Assembly: GCA_021776785.1 (NCBI GenBank)
Contig: JAJFFF010000044.1
Location: 62,001 to 126,000, forward strand
DNA: 64,000 nucleotides
From: Planctomycetota bacterium
GTDB taxonomy: Bacteria; Planctomycetota; PLA2
Reading direction: 5' to 3'
Shown: positions 55,369 to 63,759 of the stretch, one piece after another
Position numbering within the stretch: position 1 is the stretch's first letter
How the letters are laid out: the number at the start of each line of letters is the position of its first letter
Translations under genes and position numbers: made by a program
The notes under the pieces: model-generated
The model's input: the letters and a program-made list of their open reading frames with translations, nothing else
The model's database searches: none
What the model was told of the DNA's origin: nothing

Positions 55369-56517
55369 CTACAGTTTCGTGCGACGGATCTTGAGTCCGC
55401 GGCGGCGGAGCGCACGCACGTGATCCGCGCCGAACCCGCAGCGTTCCGGCGTGCGGGCTCCCGGCTTGAGTTTGCCGCGCGCGAGATCGTGCGCGATCAC
55501 CGCGGCCGGGTAACCCGTGCCCTGCTCCATCGCGCGAAACCCCGTTTCGTCGTCGTATTCGATGTAGAGCGAGTAACGCACGCCGCGGCCGCGCGCGTTG
55601 CGGCACTCGACGCGGAGCACGACGAGGTCGCGCACGTCGTCGTCTTGCCAACGCGGACCCGCGGCCGCGTGAAACACGTCGCGCGGGACTACGCTCTTTC
55701 CGTTGACCGCGAGCGGCGTCAGGCTCAATAGGCCGAGATCGATCACGGCCCGCATGCGCTCGAAGTGGCCCGCGTAGCGCACGGTCTTGTATTCGTAGGT
55801 GCGCAGCTTCCCGCGCATCGTTTGCGGCGCCGTGCTGGTTCCGCCGGACGTGAAAAACGCCTCGAGTTTGCCGAGTCGCGCCGGGCCCGCGAACGGTTCG
55901 CATTCGGTGAACGCTTCCATTCGGCGCACTTTGCCGTCGCGCAAGATGACCGCTTCGCCTCGGTACTCGTTCGTGAGTCCGGCGATGGAGAAAACCAACG
56001 CGTAGCCGAGCGGTCGTCCGTCGGGGTCGAGCGGCAGGCCGCCGCAACGAACATGGATGTCGCGCGCGCCTGGTGTTTCATCAAACGCGATTGACGCGAG
56101 GACGTTCGACAGGCCGGGCGCGAGTCCGCAGTCCGGCACGATGGTGATGCCCGCGCGGCGTGCGGCGCGATCTAGGCGCAAGGCTTCCTCGACCAATTCG
56201 GTGTTCCCACCGAGATCGCAAAACGAGACCTTGGCTCTTACCGCCGCCTTTGCCAGCCCCACGTTGAAGCGATACGGCATGGCGCTGGCAACGCAATCGT
56301 ATCCACGCATGAAACGCGCGGCGTCGGCTCCGGCTAGGCGGCGCGGCCAACCAACCACGTCCACATCCGGAAGCAGCGCACGCAGTCGCGAAACCCCGCG
56401 ACGCAAGCAAGCCGCATCGGCATCCAGAAGGCCGATGCGTTGCGCCTCACCGTGCACCCCAAGGTCATAGGCCAAAGCCAGCCCCTGACGCCCCGAACCC
56501 AAAACCAGATAACGCAC
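55369..56517 (-). CDS. Saccharopine dehydrogenase-like NAD(P)-dependent oxidoreductase
   Basis: The 382-residue protein starts at GTG 56517 with a Rossmann motif RYLVLGSGRQGLALAYDLG (GxGxxG). The conserved VPDCGLAPGLSN segment and an Sdh-like C-terminal domain (MRGKLRTYEYKTVRYAGHFERM) follow. Members of this family include saccharopine reductase and lysine-6-dehydrogenase; lysine metabolism is likely but not fixed by sequence. Upstream in-frame sequence runs into repeat element B and is not coding. A conserved small gene follows. Confidence 0.82.
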   Translation of the reverse strand: MRYLVLGSGRQGLALAYDLGVHGEAQRIGLLDADAACLRRGVSRLRALLPDVDVVGWPRRLAGADAARFMRGYDCVASAMPYRFNVGLAKAAVRAKVSFCDLGGNTELVEEALRLDRAARRAGITIVPDCGLAPGLSNVLASIAFDETPGARDIHVRCGGLPLDPDGRPLGYALVFSIAGLTNEYRGEAVILRDGKVRRMEAFTECEPFAGPARLGKLEAFFTSGGTSTAPQTMRGKLRTYEYKTVRYAGHFERMRAVIDLGLLSLTPLAVNGKSVVPRDVFHAAAGPRWQDDDVRDLVVLRVECRNARGRGVRYSLYIEYDDETGFRAMEQGTGYPAAVIAHDLARGKLKPGARTPERCGFGADHVRALRRRGLKIRRTKL

Positions 56518-56566
56518 AACCCAACTTGTACCGAAAGCCCCCAATACAGAACCCCAACCCAAACCC

Positions 56567-56840
56567 CCAATGCGGTACCGGGTTCGATTTTTTCCGCCAT
56601 AACCTCTTTTTGAGCATGCGGTTATGACGCTAGAGTGCGGCATTTGTGCCGCACTCTGGCGTCATAACCGGCGCCCGTAGACGGCCCCGAATCGCCCGTT
56701 CGCGCGACTGCGACCCAAGCGACGGGCTCTTGAGGCGGTTTCGGGGCCGAAAATGCGGCACAAATGCCGCACCTCGCGCTCGTAACTACCTACAGCAAAA
56801 TGAGTTACAGCAGAAAAAATCCAACCCGGTACCGCATTGG
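56567..56840. repeat. Structured intergenic repeat, member B (GGTACC termini)
   Basis: The 363-base space 56518-56880 holds no gene. It contains perfect 18-bp outer arms: CCAATGCGGTACCGGGTT (56567-56584) and its reverse complement (56823-56840). The arms extend inward to about 35 bp with a T-rich stretch. Nested inside is a hairpin with an approximately 23-bp stem and TTTG loop (56620-56669, core GAGTGCGGCA / TGCCGCACTC) and a second GCGGCACAAATGCCGC hairpin near 56755-56770. The G-rich tail beyond 56840 contains repeats of TGGGTGG. Member A shares arms and hairpin. Confidence 0.78.
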
Positions 56841-56880
56841 GTGGTGGGTTGGGTGGTGGGTTGGTGGGTTTGGTTTTCTT

Positions 56881-58359
56881 TTATCTCGTTTTGCTTCTGG
56901 TTTTCGTTATCTCGATCGTGATTTCGAGGCGCTTTCCGTCCCGCAAGAATTGAAGCTTCACGCGATCCCTCGATGCCGCGACGGCCGCGTAGAGTTCGTC
57001 GACGTCCGCGATCGGCGAGTTGTGACCGAAGTAAATGACGTCCCCGCGTCGCAGTCCCGCGCGGTACGCGGGCGACTTCTTTGCGATCCCCTGCACGGCA
57101 ACGCCGGTGACGTCCGGATCCAAGTGCAAAAACTTCCTCAACTCGGCGCCGATCTCTTGGACGGAGAATCCAAGCGTCTCGGGTTTCGTCATGTTGAGTT
57201 GCGCGGTTGCCGCATCACCCAAAGTCACTTCCACGTTGGTCTTCTCTTTTCCGCGCAAGACGGTGAGCTTCATCTTGGCGCCCGGACGTAGGAGCAACAC
57301 CGCGCGCGACAGCGTGGACGAACGCCGCACTCCAGCGCCGTTGATCGCGACCACCCACTCGCCCGACTTCAAGCCGGCGGTGGCCGCGGGCGAATTCTCC
57401 AGAACCGACGAGACGCGAACGCCGCGTTGGTCGCCGCTATCCCCCAGCACAACTCCAAGATATCCAAAACGGACGCGACCGTGTTTGTTCAGGTCGTCTA
57501 GGACCCGCGCGAGCACCGGCCCGGGCACGCCCGACCGCGCGACCAAACCGGAGCGAGGACCGGCAACCCACCGACCACCTCGCAAAGTCGGGCCCGCTGT
57601 GGCGACGTTGGTCGTGTAGGCAAACAGGTCGCGCGCCTGTGGTGCGTGGCATCCTTCGCATGTGCGGTTCCACGGCGTCGAGCCGTCACCCCGCAACGCT
57701 GCCAACGACCCCGATGCCCCCAGCACAACGCTACTGGTCGTGGGCTTACCTAGCGTAAGCACGCCTAAGTGTTCGTCGGCAACATGAACGGTACGCAAGT
57801 CGACAATGCCACTCGCGCCAGTGCCCACCACTAACGACCCACGCTGCAACGCACCCCAGTCCTTGACCACAGGGAGCCCTTTCCACTTGCCGCGTTCGGC
57901 CTCGGGCAAGTCGTAGACGGCAACGCCCAACTCCTCATCGCCGAAGGCACGTGTGATCTCGACCTTGCGCCCGTCCGGCAAAACCGCGCTCATCTTGGCG
58001 CGATCGCCCACCGACGCGTACGACACGGCAATCCGCGGAGGAGTGCCTACGAGAGCACCGTGCGCTTGCCGGCCGAACCAATGGCCGGTCGTCGGCTTTC
58101 CGGTCGCGACGTTCAGCGTGTACCCCGATTGATAGACCCCGGGATAGGTCCCGTTTTGCAACGTACGGCCCGCGCGGGGGGCGAAGTGGAACGCAACGGC
58201 GCCCGGATTTCCCTCCAAGCGAACGACCGCGCCGGCCGCCTTCTGCGAGAGTGCGATCGTCTCGCGCTGGAGCTGCATGAGAATCGAATCGTCCTGCGCG
58301 ACGGCCAAACCGCCGGCCAAAACAAACGCGGGAATCAAAAAAGCTATGGCATGTCGCAT
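56881..58359 (-). CDS. Degenerate HtrA-like PDZ protein with CXXCH motif
   Basis: The 492-residue protein has a signal peptide (MRHAIAFLIPAFVLAGGLAVAQ). A trypsin-like/HtrA-type beta-barrel half is recognisable by RIAVSYASVGDRA, VEITRAFGDEELGVAVYDL and LVVGTGASG, but a catalytic Ser in a GNSGGP context is not seen. Two PDZ domains follow (GYLGVVLGDSGDQRGVRVSSV; GFSVQEIGAELRKFLHL with TGVAVQGIAKKSPAYRAGLRRGD). Near residue 235 it carries CEGCH, a haem c or metal site. It is downstream of an anti-sigma factor, in the position of DegP/HtrA in envelope-stress operons. Probably a sensor or chaperone, not an active protease (inference). Confidence 0.8.
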   Translation of the reverse strand: MRHAIAFLIPAFVLAGGLAVAQDDSILMQLQRETIALSQKAAGAVVRLEGNPGAVAFHFAPRAGRTLQNGTYPGVYQSGYTLNVATGKPTTGHWFGRQAHGALVGTPPRIAVSYASVGDRAKMSAVLPDGRKVEITRAFGDEELGVAVYDLPEAERGKWKGLPVVKDWGALQRGSLVVGTGASGIVDLRTVHVADEHLGVLTLGKPTTSSVVLGASGSLAALRGDGSTPWNRTCEGCHAPQARDLFAYTTNVATAGPTLRGGRWVAGPRSGLVARSGVPGPVLARVLDDLNKHGRVRFGYLGVVLGDSGDQRGVRVSSVLENSPAATAGLKSGEWVVAINGAGVRRSSTLSRAVLLLRPGAKMKLTVLRGKEKTNVEVTLGDAATAQLNMTKPETLGFSVQEIGAELRKFLHLDPDVTGVAVQGIAKKSPAYRAGLRRGDVIYFGHNSPIADVDELYAAVAASRDRVKLQFLRDGKRLEITIEITKTRSKTR

Positions 58360-58369
58360 GGTTTCACCC

Positions 58370-58816
58370 TCAGCGAATACGACGCCGCATTACGAAGGCG
58401 TCTTGGTTAGAGTTTTCGAGATCTAGGTCCGTGCCCGGGGAGTCGATGTCCGGGGCGTCCGCGACCGTGGGCGTGTGCGACGAGCCCGGACCGGCGGGAG
58501 ACTCCGAGGTGCTCGCCGAAGACCGGTTCGCCGCACCCACCATCCACATGGTGAGCACGCCCGCCATGAACACAGCGGCGTAGCGCGCGACCATCCAGCG
58601 CGGCCGTTGGTTGTGTCGCGCAACAATCTGCATCGCCAGATCCTCATGTGGCGGCGCGACCGCAAACGGGCGATACAACCGAGCACGACGCTGTGCGACC
58701 TGAGCCACAAGCTCGGGATGCGCGGCCATCGCCGCTTCCGCCGCGACCCGGTCATCAGTGTCCAAAAGATCGTCTAAGTAATCGGCGATCAGAAGTTCGA
58801 TACGCTCGTTGTTCAT
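58370..58816 (-). CDS. Anti-sigma factor with one membrane span
   Basis: The 148-residue protein has an N-terminal helical region (MNNERIELLIADYLDDLLDTDD) of anti-sigma type without visible zinc ligands. A membrane span lies at about residues 75-93, and the extracytoplasmic tail is rich in Ser, Pro and Asp. ATG overlaps the sigma factor stop (ATGA), the usual arrangement of an ECF sigma/anti-sigma pair. It should bind the sigma factor at the membrane. Confidence 0.82.
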   Translation of the reverse strand: MNNERIELLIADYLDDLLDTDDRVAAEAAMAAHPELVAQVAQRRARLYRPFAVAPPHEDLAMQIVARHNQRPRWMVARYAAVFMAGVLTMWMVGAANRSSASTSESPAGPGSSHTPTVADAPDIDSPGTDLDLENSNQDAFVMRRRIR

Positions 58817-59379
58817 TTTGTGTCCTCGTCAAGAAGATGACGGAGCCGGTGCGCGAGGATGTCGCGCGCGCGACGGAATCGTTCTTTCGCAGTGCGTTCG
58901 GAGATGTCGAGAGCGGCGCCGACTTTGGCGTGCGTGAGATCTTGGTGCGCGCGAAGCAAGAAGACAGCGCGCAGGTCCAGCGGCAACTTCTCGACCTCTT
59001 GCCGAACGCGCCCGTCGAGGTCGCGCGCCTCAACCAAGTGCGCCGAATCCGCATCCGCCGGCTCGTGTTCGAGTCGCACCGTCCGGCGCCGACGATAGCG
59101 ATCGCGGGTCAGGTTTGTGGCCACGCGATACAGCCACGAACCGAGTGCGCCATTGCGCGCGGCTAACGATTCGCGGTGTTTTAGATATCGCACAAAAGTC
59201 TCCTGGCACAGCTCGTCCGCCGTGGACGGATCGCCCGTCAAACGAGTCAGATACGCGTGCACGGGACGGCCGTACGCGCCGTAAACCTCCTCGAACTCGC
59301 CTGCCACACCCTCTTCACGCGGCTCGCGCCCCAATCGGGCGGGGATTTTGTGCGCCGGCGGTGACCCGAGCGGATTCAT
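58813..59379 (-). CDS. ECF-family RNA polymerase sigma factor
   Basis: The 188-residue protein has region 2 (YLTRLTGDPSTADELCQETFVRYLKHR, then WLYRVATNLTRDRYRRR) and region 4 (LPLDLRAVFLLRAHQDLTHAKVGAALDIS). The N-terminal 25 residues are basic and less typical. Translationally coupled on both sides: with the phosphoesterase upstream and the anti-sigma factor downstream, both by ATGA. Confidence 0.9.
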   Translation of the reverse strand: MNPLGSPPAHKIPARLGREPREEGVAGEFEEVYGAYGRPVHAYLTRLTGDPSTADELCQETFVRYLKHRESLAARNGALGSWLYRVATNLTRDRYRRRRTVRLEHEPADADSAHLVEARDLDGRVRQEVEKLPLDLRAVFLLRAHQDLTHAKVGAALDISERTAKERFRRARDILAHRLRHLLDEDTK

Positions 59380-59849
59380 CGCGGGGCCGGGGTGGGCAGA
59401 GCGACCAGCTCGAGCGAGCGATCCGGGTGCACCAAGGCGAACGTGACCGGCAACGAAAAGCGCCTCGGGCCCGCCGACCCTGGATTGAAAAAGCGCACAC
59501 CGCCAACGAGCTCGTCCGCGGGCCGATGCGTGTGACCATAGAAGACGTAGTCCACGCCGCTCGACGCGGGGTCGAGATCGAGATCGGCTCGGATGTGGAC
59601 GAGGTACGCAGCCTTGCCGAACAAATCGACGGCGCGCGTCAGCGGAAGATCCGCGACGGCGCCCCGCGTGTCGTTGTTGCCGCGCACGGCTTCGACCGGC
59701 GCAAAGTTACAGAGTTTTCGATAGGCCGCGTCGTTGCAGAAGTCGCCGCAGTGCAGGATGCGCTTCACGCCCGCGCGCGCCATGGCCTCGATCAGTTCAC
59801 CGCGCACGAGGTTGTGCGTGTCGGCGATCAAAGCAACGGGGCTCTCCAT
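59376..59849 (-). CDS. YfcE/MJ0936-type metallophosphoesterase
   Basis: The 157-residue calcineurin-like phosphoesterase has all five motifs: ADTHN, HCGDFCN, VRGNNDT, YGHTH and FNPGS. It should hydrolyse phosphodiesters or phosphomonoesters with two metal ions, in the cytoplasm. Length matches the short YfcE/MJ0936 form. It sits directly upstream of the sigma factor with ATGA coupling, an unusual partner; a regulatory role is possible but not shown. Confidence 0.93.
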   Translation of the reverse strand: MESPVALIADTHNLVRGELIEAMARAGVKRILHCGDFCNDAAYRKLCNFAPVEAVRGNNDTRGAVADLPLTRAVDLFGKAAYLVHIRADLDLDPASSGVDYVFYGHTHRPADELVGGVRFFNPGSAGPRRFSLPVTFALVHPDRSLELVALPTPAPR

Positions 59850-59850
59850 C

Positions 59851-60405
59851 TCACAGCCAGAGTTGGAGCACGAGCGCCGTCCCGACCGGCATCGTCAAGT
59901 TGTCGAGCTTGGAACCGGAGAACGCTTCGAGCAACATGGCTGTGGCGCCCGCGGCGAGCGCGGGCGGCCAACCGAACCAAACGCGCGCGCCGAGTGCGGC
60001 GGCCACAAAGCACGCGCCAGATCCCACCACGGAGATGCGCCCCCACCGCGGCGATCGAATACTGGAGCCGAGGATCGCTGCCATCGAGTCGCCCAGCGCC
60101 AGTGCGACAATCCCTGCCATCGCGGCCGGCGCGGCCGTTAGCCACACGGCGAGCGCACATCCCGCGAAGTACAACGTAGTTCCGTTGAACCCTCGCATGT
60201 CTTTCTCGTCGAGGATGGCAGAGAGCGAACGTTTAAAGAACGCTTGCAGCGCCGGGCTTCGATGCCGCGCGAAGTCAACCGTCGCCGACACCGCCGTGAT
60301 GCCGGTCAAGATCCACGCGACGAGTTCGCGCGAACACGACGTCAACGACCAGATCGCGACGATCACCAGGCCACTGGCGTGAAACAACTTGCGCGAGAGG
60401 TGCAT
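59851..60405 (-). CDS. SEC59/dolichol-kinase-like CTP-dependent lipid kinase
   Basis: The 184-residue membrane protein has about five spans. It shows the polyprenol/dolichol kinase pattern: RKLFHASGLVIVAIW at the N-terminus, KDMRGFNGTTLYFAGC, LALGDSMAAILGSSIR, and LLEAFSGSKLDNLTMP. In related systems it phosphorylates a lipid alcohol with CTP. The start is uncertain: ATG 60405 is used, but TTG 60420 with GGGGAG upstream is plausible. It ends one base before the phosphoesterase gene, so the two are one transcript. Confidence 0.82.
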   Translation of the reverse strand: MHLSRKLFHASGLVIVAIWSLTSCSRELVAWILTGITAVSATVDFARHRSPALQAFFKRSLSAILDEKDMRGFNGTTLYFAGCALAVWLTAAPAAMAGIVALALGDSMAAILGSSIRSPRWGRISVVGSGACFVAAALGARVWFGWPPALAAGATAMLLEAFSGSKLDNLTMPVGTALVLQLWL

Positions 60406-60716
60406 CGAAGCGATGGACAAAGGTGAATCTCCCCGTCGCAGCCCACGCGCGAGAACGTGGCGGCTGCGCGAATGTCCGCTCACAATACGACGTGCGCGAT
60501 ATCTCCGTCGAGTTGTCACCTTTTCGCCCGATTGTTACGGGCCCGCATCGGTCCCGTCGCGCGCATCATTTCGCCAGTGCGGGCGCTCTCAACGCATTTT
60601 TCGCGCGATTTTTCAAGTCTTTTACGAACAGGCACGGCAGTTGCGACGTCTATATAGATGTAAGACGAATGTAGGCCCCTGCAACCGCCTGCCTGAAGTG
60701 TCCCAGAGTTAGTCCC

Positions 60717-60956
60717 ATGAAAAGCGAACCGAAAATGCACGCCATCACCTTCTGCGTGAGCTGCGAAGAGCCGATTCCGGCGAAGGCACTGACGTGTTTT
60801 CGCTGCGACGTAAAACAACCCCATGGGGAAGATGCCGTTCCGGTTGTGTTTTGCGAGAAGTGTGGAGAGGACTTTTTGGCGCGTGCCTTGTCCTGCCACC
60901 ACTGCGGTCATATGAACCCGCGACATCCCCTCGTCTCCGGACGAGTGAGTGCGTGA
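60717..60956 (+). CDS. Small double zinc-ribbon protein
   Basis: The 79-residue protein has four CXXC pairs: CVSC, CFRC, CEKC and CHHC. These make two zinc-ribbon modules in a tiny protein, of the kind used as adaptor or regulator. ATG 60717 has no good ribosome site; ATG 60732 (MHAITF) is an alternative. The last 17 codons are repeated, with synonymous change, 180 bp downstream (see pseudogene). The 311-base space before it (60406-60716) holds no gene; it includes a TATATAGATG stretch that may be part of a promoter. Confidence 0.72.
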   Translation: MKSEPKMHAITFCVSCEEPIPAKALTCFRCDVKQPHGEDAVPVVFCEKCGEDFLARALSCHHCGHMNPRHPLVSGRVSA

Positions 60957-61043
60957 CGCGCGGCTCTCTAGTTCAACACCTCACGATGTTGAAACCCTGA
61001 CGCTCGGACGGTCTGGCAGCCCTTCATACGGCGCCGTCGCCTA

Positions 61044-61136
61044 CCGGCGTTTTGTGCTCGTCGTGCGTTGTCTTGCGGCCACTGCGGTCATATGATTTCT
61101 CGGCATCCCCTCGTGTCCGGGCGCGTGAGCGCGTAA
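61044..61136 (+). pseudogene. Remnant of a zinc-ribbon paralogue
   Basis: Exactly 180 bp after the zinc-ribbon gene's tail, the frame ending at TAA 61134-61136 reads FCARRALSCGHCGHM then RHPLVSGRVSA. It matches the intact gene's FLARALSCHHCGHM and RHPLVSGRVSA. Base changes are largely synonymous, so the copy was once under selection. Upstream of 61044 no convincing continuation exists. The similarity also runs about 60 bases beyond the stop codons. It fills part of the 387-base space 60957-61343, which otherwise shows only a 7-bp hairpin (60972-60993). Confidence 0.7.
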
Positions 61137-61343
61137 CGCGAGTTTTCCTGGTTCAACATCTGATTTGAGACCTTGACGTTCGATCGGGTTGGCATGCGTT
61201 GTACGCCCCCCGATTCAGCGCGGCGCAGCGAAGTGTTCGACGACACGGCTGACTAGGCGACACCATGTCATGCGCTCCGGGCCGCACACCGTCAAGTCGC
61301 AACGCCGCTCGAACCAGTATCGTTACTCTTCGTTGTCAGTTGT

Positions 61344-63290
61344 GTGCGTCGCTTCGTCACTCTGGTCGGATTTTTTGGGCTCGTTGCCTGTGCCTTGTGG
61401 CTTGCGCGCACTCGGGACGCTCCGCCGCGTTCCGAGCCGCAGGTCGCGAAGCCGCAGACATCGCGTGTGGCTCGGTCGGTTCCTACCGCGCCTGCCTCGA
61501 CGCCGCGTCGCCGCCGATCGCGCGCGCGCCGCGCTGTTCCGCTCGAGCTGACGCAGGCAGCGCGCGACAAACTCGCCGAGCATTGTTTTGCGCTCGACGA
61601 TCCCGAGGCGGACCCGGATCGCGCGATCCTCGCACTCCGAAAACTTGGCCCGCTTGCGGCATCAGCGATTCCGCATCTCACCGCACGGATGGTCTCGTTT
61701 GCGCGATATCGAAGGGACTACGAGGCCGAACATCCCAGTCACTGCGTGAGTTGGGTTCTCGTCGAATACGAAATTGGAGAAACTCTGGTTGCGATCGGGC
61801 CCGCCAGTGTTCCGGCCCTCATCGAGCTCCTTCCGCATGACGACTTCTGCGTTCGCAATGCGGCGAAAGATGCCCTCGCCGCACTCGTTCCTGACTCGGT
61901 TCCCGCTCTCGTTGTCGCGGCGCAGGGCGAGAACGCTAACGTGCGAGAGACCGCCCTTCAATTGCTCGCGCCCGCGTGCGGCACACACCCGGACCTCTTC
62001 GACTTGATCGTGCGATGCACCGTCGACGAACACCGCAAGGCTCGTCACGCCGCGTTTGGCGCTCTAGCTGAATTCGGTGCGCGCGCAACGGCGATCCTGA
62101 TCGAGCGTTTGCGTGGGCCCGACTTCGGCTCCGCGGCCTATGCGTTTTCGAAGTCACCGGAAGCGGCGCGCGGCGCTGTGTTGCCGATCGCCCGCGCGCT
62201 AGAACGCACCCAGGGGCGCTGGGCGAGCATGGGGCTCGCGCTCGCCAACATCGGCGCCGATGCCGTCCCGGCCCTCGATATTCTTCTGCGCCACCTCGAC
62301 ACAGAAAACGAATACATCGCGCCGCACATCGTGGCAGCGTTGCGCAACATCGGAGAGCCCGCGCGCGAAGGGTTGACGATCGCGACGAGGCACTCGCTTC
62401 CACGGGTCCGCCACCGGGCGATGGACGCGCTGTCCGAACTCGCGATAACGAGTCCCTCGATGATCGCGGAGTACCGTGTGGCACTCGCCCGAGAGGACAA
62501 GCATGAGCGGGTAACCGCCGCCATTGCACTCGCGCGACGAGGTGCGTACGTAGCGGACGCGCTCCCAGTGATTCGAGAGCTCCTCCGCACAACGGAGTGG
62601 GATCGACAAGACGCCGCTCTGCTCGCGCTGATGAACTACCGTGACGAGGAGTCGGCGACGCAAGCCCTCCGCATGCTGTTCGCCTTCGTGGCGAATGAGC
62701 TGCTCGCGATGCGACGTGATAGAGAAGACGAGTGGAGGCGCAGTCGCCTTGGCCGACGAATCGAGAGCTGCGCGGTTAGCCTAACGGCGTACGCGCCGCG
62801 CACCGCGGCCGCCGGGCTGCACCACACTTCGCGGGACGTCAGACTGCTCGCGGTCAATCTGTTCCGACGTCTGAAGAGTCCGCATTTCGCGGAGATCCTG
62901 CGGGAAACAAGCCACGCCATGCCCGAGGCGCGGGCGCACGCCCTCATTTTGCTCGCCGACAAAGGACCTACTCGACGCGACACCGCGGCCGCCCTCGCGC
63001 GGGCAAAGACGGACGCGCACTGGCTCGTGCGTGCGGTCGCCGCCGTCGGTTGGGCGCGCACGAAGGAAGACTGCGCGGCCGGGCTGCCTGATCTCGTGCA
63101 TGCGCTCCTCGCCGCGGCCAAAACGAGGGCCGACGAGACAACCCGCGAGTTCGGGTGGTTCGTGGACGCGCTCGGGGACAGAGACGATCTCGGGGTCGCG
63201 CAACGACCGCGGTTGCGCGAACTCGCGGAACACGCTCCTCAAAAAGCCGTGCGAGAGGCCGCGCGGCGCCTGCTCGACGCGCTGGAGTGA
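61344..63290 (+). CDS. HEAT-repeat protein with N-terminal membrane anchor
   Basis: The 648-residue protein starts at GTG 61344 with a signal-anchor (MRRFVTLVGFFGLVACALWL, Cys16 in a poor lipobox). A Pro/Arg-rich linker (about 25-65) follows. Repeated helical HEAT units then run to the C-terminus (GPASVPALIELLPHDDFCVRNAAKDALAAL; IGADAVPALDILLRHLD; ARRGAYVADALPVIRELL; ADETTREFGWFVDALGDRD). It should be an extracytoplasmic protein-binding scaffold. Spacing of repeats is about 35-40 residues. It stands alone; the duplicated zinc-ribbon tail lies upstream. Confidence 0.78.
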   Translation: MRRFVTLVGFFGLVACALWLARTRDAPPRSEPQVAKPQTSRVARSVPTAPASTPRRRRSRARRAVPLELTQAARDKLAEHCFALDDPEADPDRAILALRKLGPLAASAIPHLTARMVSFARYRRDYEAEHPSHCVSWVLVEYEIGETLVAIGPASVPALIELLPHDDFCVRNAAKDALAALVPDSVPALVVAAQGENANVRETALQLLAPACGTHPDLFDLIVRCTVDEHRKARHAAFGALAEFGARATAILIERLRGPDFGSAAYAFSKSPEAARGAVLPIARALERTQGRWASMGLALANIGADAVPALDILLRHLDTENEYIAPHIVAALRNIGEPAREGLTIATRHSLPRVRHRAMDALSELAITSPSMIAEYRVALAREDKHERVTAAIALARRGAYVADALPVIRELLRTTEWDRQDAALLALMNYRDEESATQALRMLFAFVANELLAMRRDREDEWRRSRLGRRIESCAVSLTAYAPRTAAAGLHHTSRDVRLLAVNLFRRLKSPHFAEILRETSHAMPEARAHALILLADKGPTRRDTAAALARAKTDAHWLVRAVAAVGWARTKEDCAAGLPDLVHALLAAAKTRADETTREFGWFVDALGDRDDLGVAQRPRLRELAEHAPQKAVREAARRLLDALE

Positions 63291-63342
63291 TGTCCCGCTG
63301 GATCGGCCCATCTCCCCACGGACCTGGCGAGACCGAATCCCC

Positions 63343-63417
63343 GGACCAAAAACCCGGGACCGAAACCCGGGACCAGAAACCCGGGACCAGAAACCCGGGA
63401 CCGAAACCCGGGACCAG
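63343..63417. repeat. Short tandem repeat, 13-14 bp unit GGGACCRGAAACCC
   Basis: Five full units and one partial unit alternate GGGACCAGAAACCC and GGGACCGAAACCC immediately after the HEAT-repeat gene. They overlap the left arm of element C. Degenerate inverted copies occur on the right side of C (63597-63650). No spacers separate the units. Confidence 0.85.
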
Positions 63418-63607
63418 GTCTCGGTGGATAACTCCGTAAGCTGTTTTTGAGTAACGGGTTATGCGCGCCATCTGCGGGATTTTGGGCGCACAATTGCCTC
63501 GAAATGGACGGTTTGGGGGTGGTTTTGCGCGAAAAATCCCGCACGTGGCGCGCATAACTTTTTGACCGACAACACGTTAAGCGATTTTACACAGAGACCT
63601 GGTCCCG
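63410..63607. repeat. Structured intergenic repeat, member C
   Basis: Outer arms GGGACCAGGTCTC (63410-63422) and GAGACCTGGTCCC (63595-63607) are perfect 13-bp partners. Inner arms begin GTTATGCGCGCCA (63458-63470) and are matched by TGGCGCGCATAAC (63546-63558). They continue with TGCGGGATTTT against AAAATCCCGCA: 26 bp with two mismatches. The primary sequence differs from members A and B, but the nested arrangement and the GTTATG/CATAAC inner ends are alike. The 627-base space 63291-63917 contains this element, the tandem repeat and a hairpin, and no gene. Confidence 0.68.
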
Positions 63608-63724
63608 CTCCGGGTCCCGCTTCCGGTCTCTGGTTCGGTCGTCCTGGTTTTGGGCGTGTGGTTTCGTTTGCTCGTGCCGTTGCTTGCGCGGCCTGGCCTC
63701 TACCGGGCCTTCTCAAATGAGGTT

Positions 63725-63759
63725 GGCGCCCGCCTGCGGAGGATCCGCTGGCGGGCGCC
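63725..63759. terminator. Long GC-rich hairpin
   Basis: GGCGCCCGCC and GGCGGGCGCC form a perfect 10-bp stem, extended after one mismatch by GCGGA / TCCGC around a GGA loop. There is no T-tract on either side. It may be a terminator for the minus-strand gene that enters from the right, or another structured element. Confidence 0.5.

Noticed and set aside
63343-63417. CRISPR array
   Set aside because: Units are directly joined without spacers, only 13-14 bp long, and no cas gene is present.
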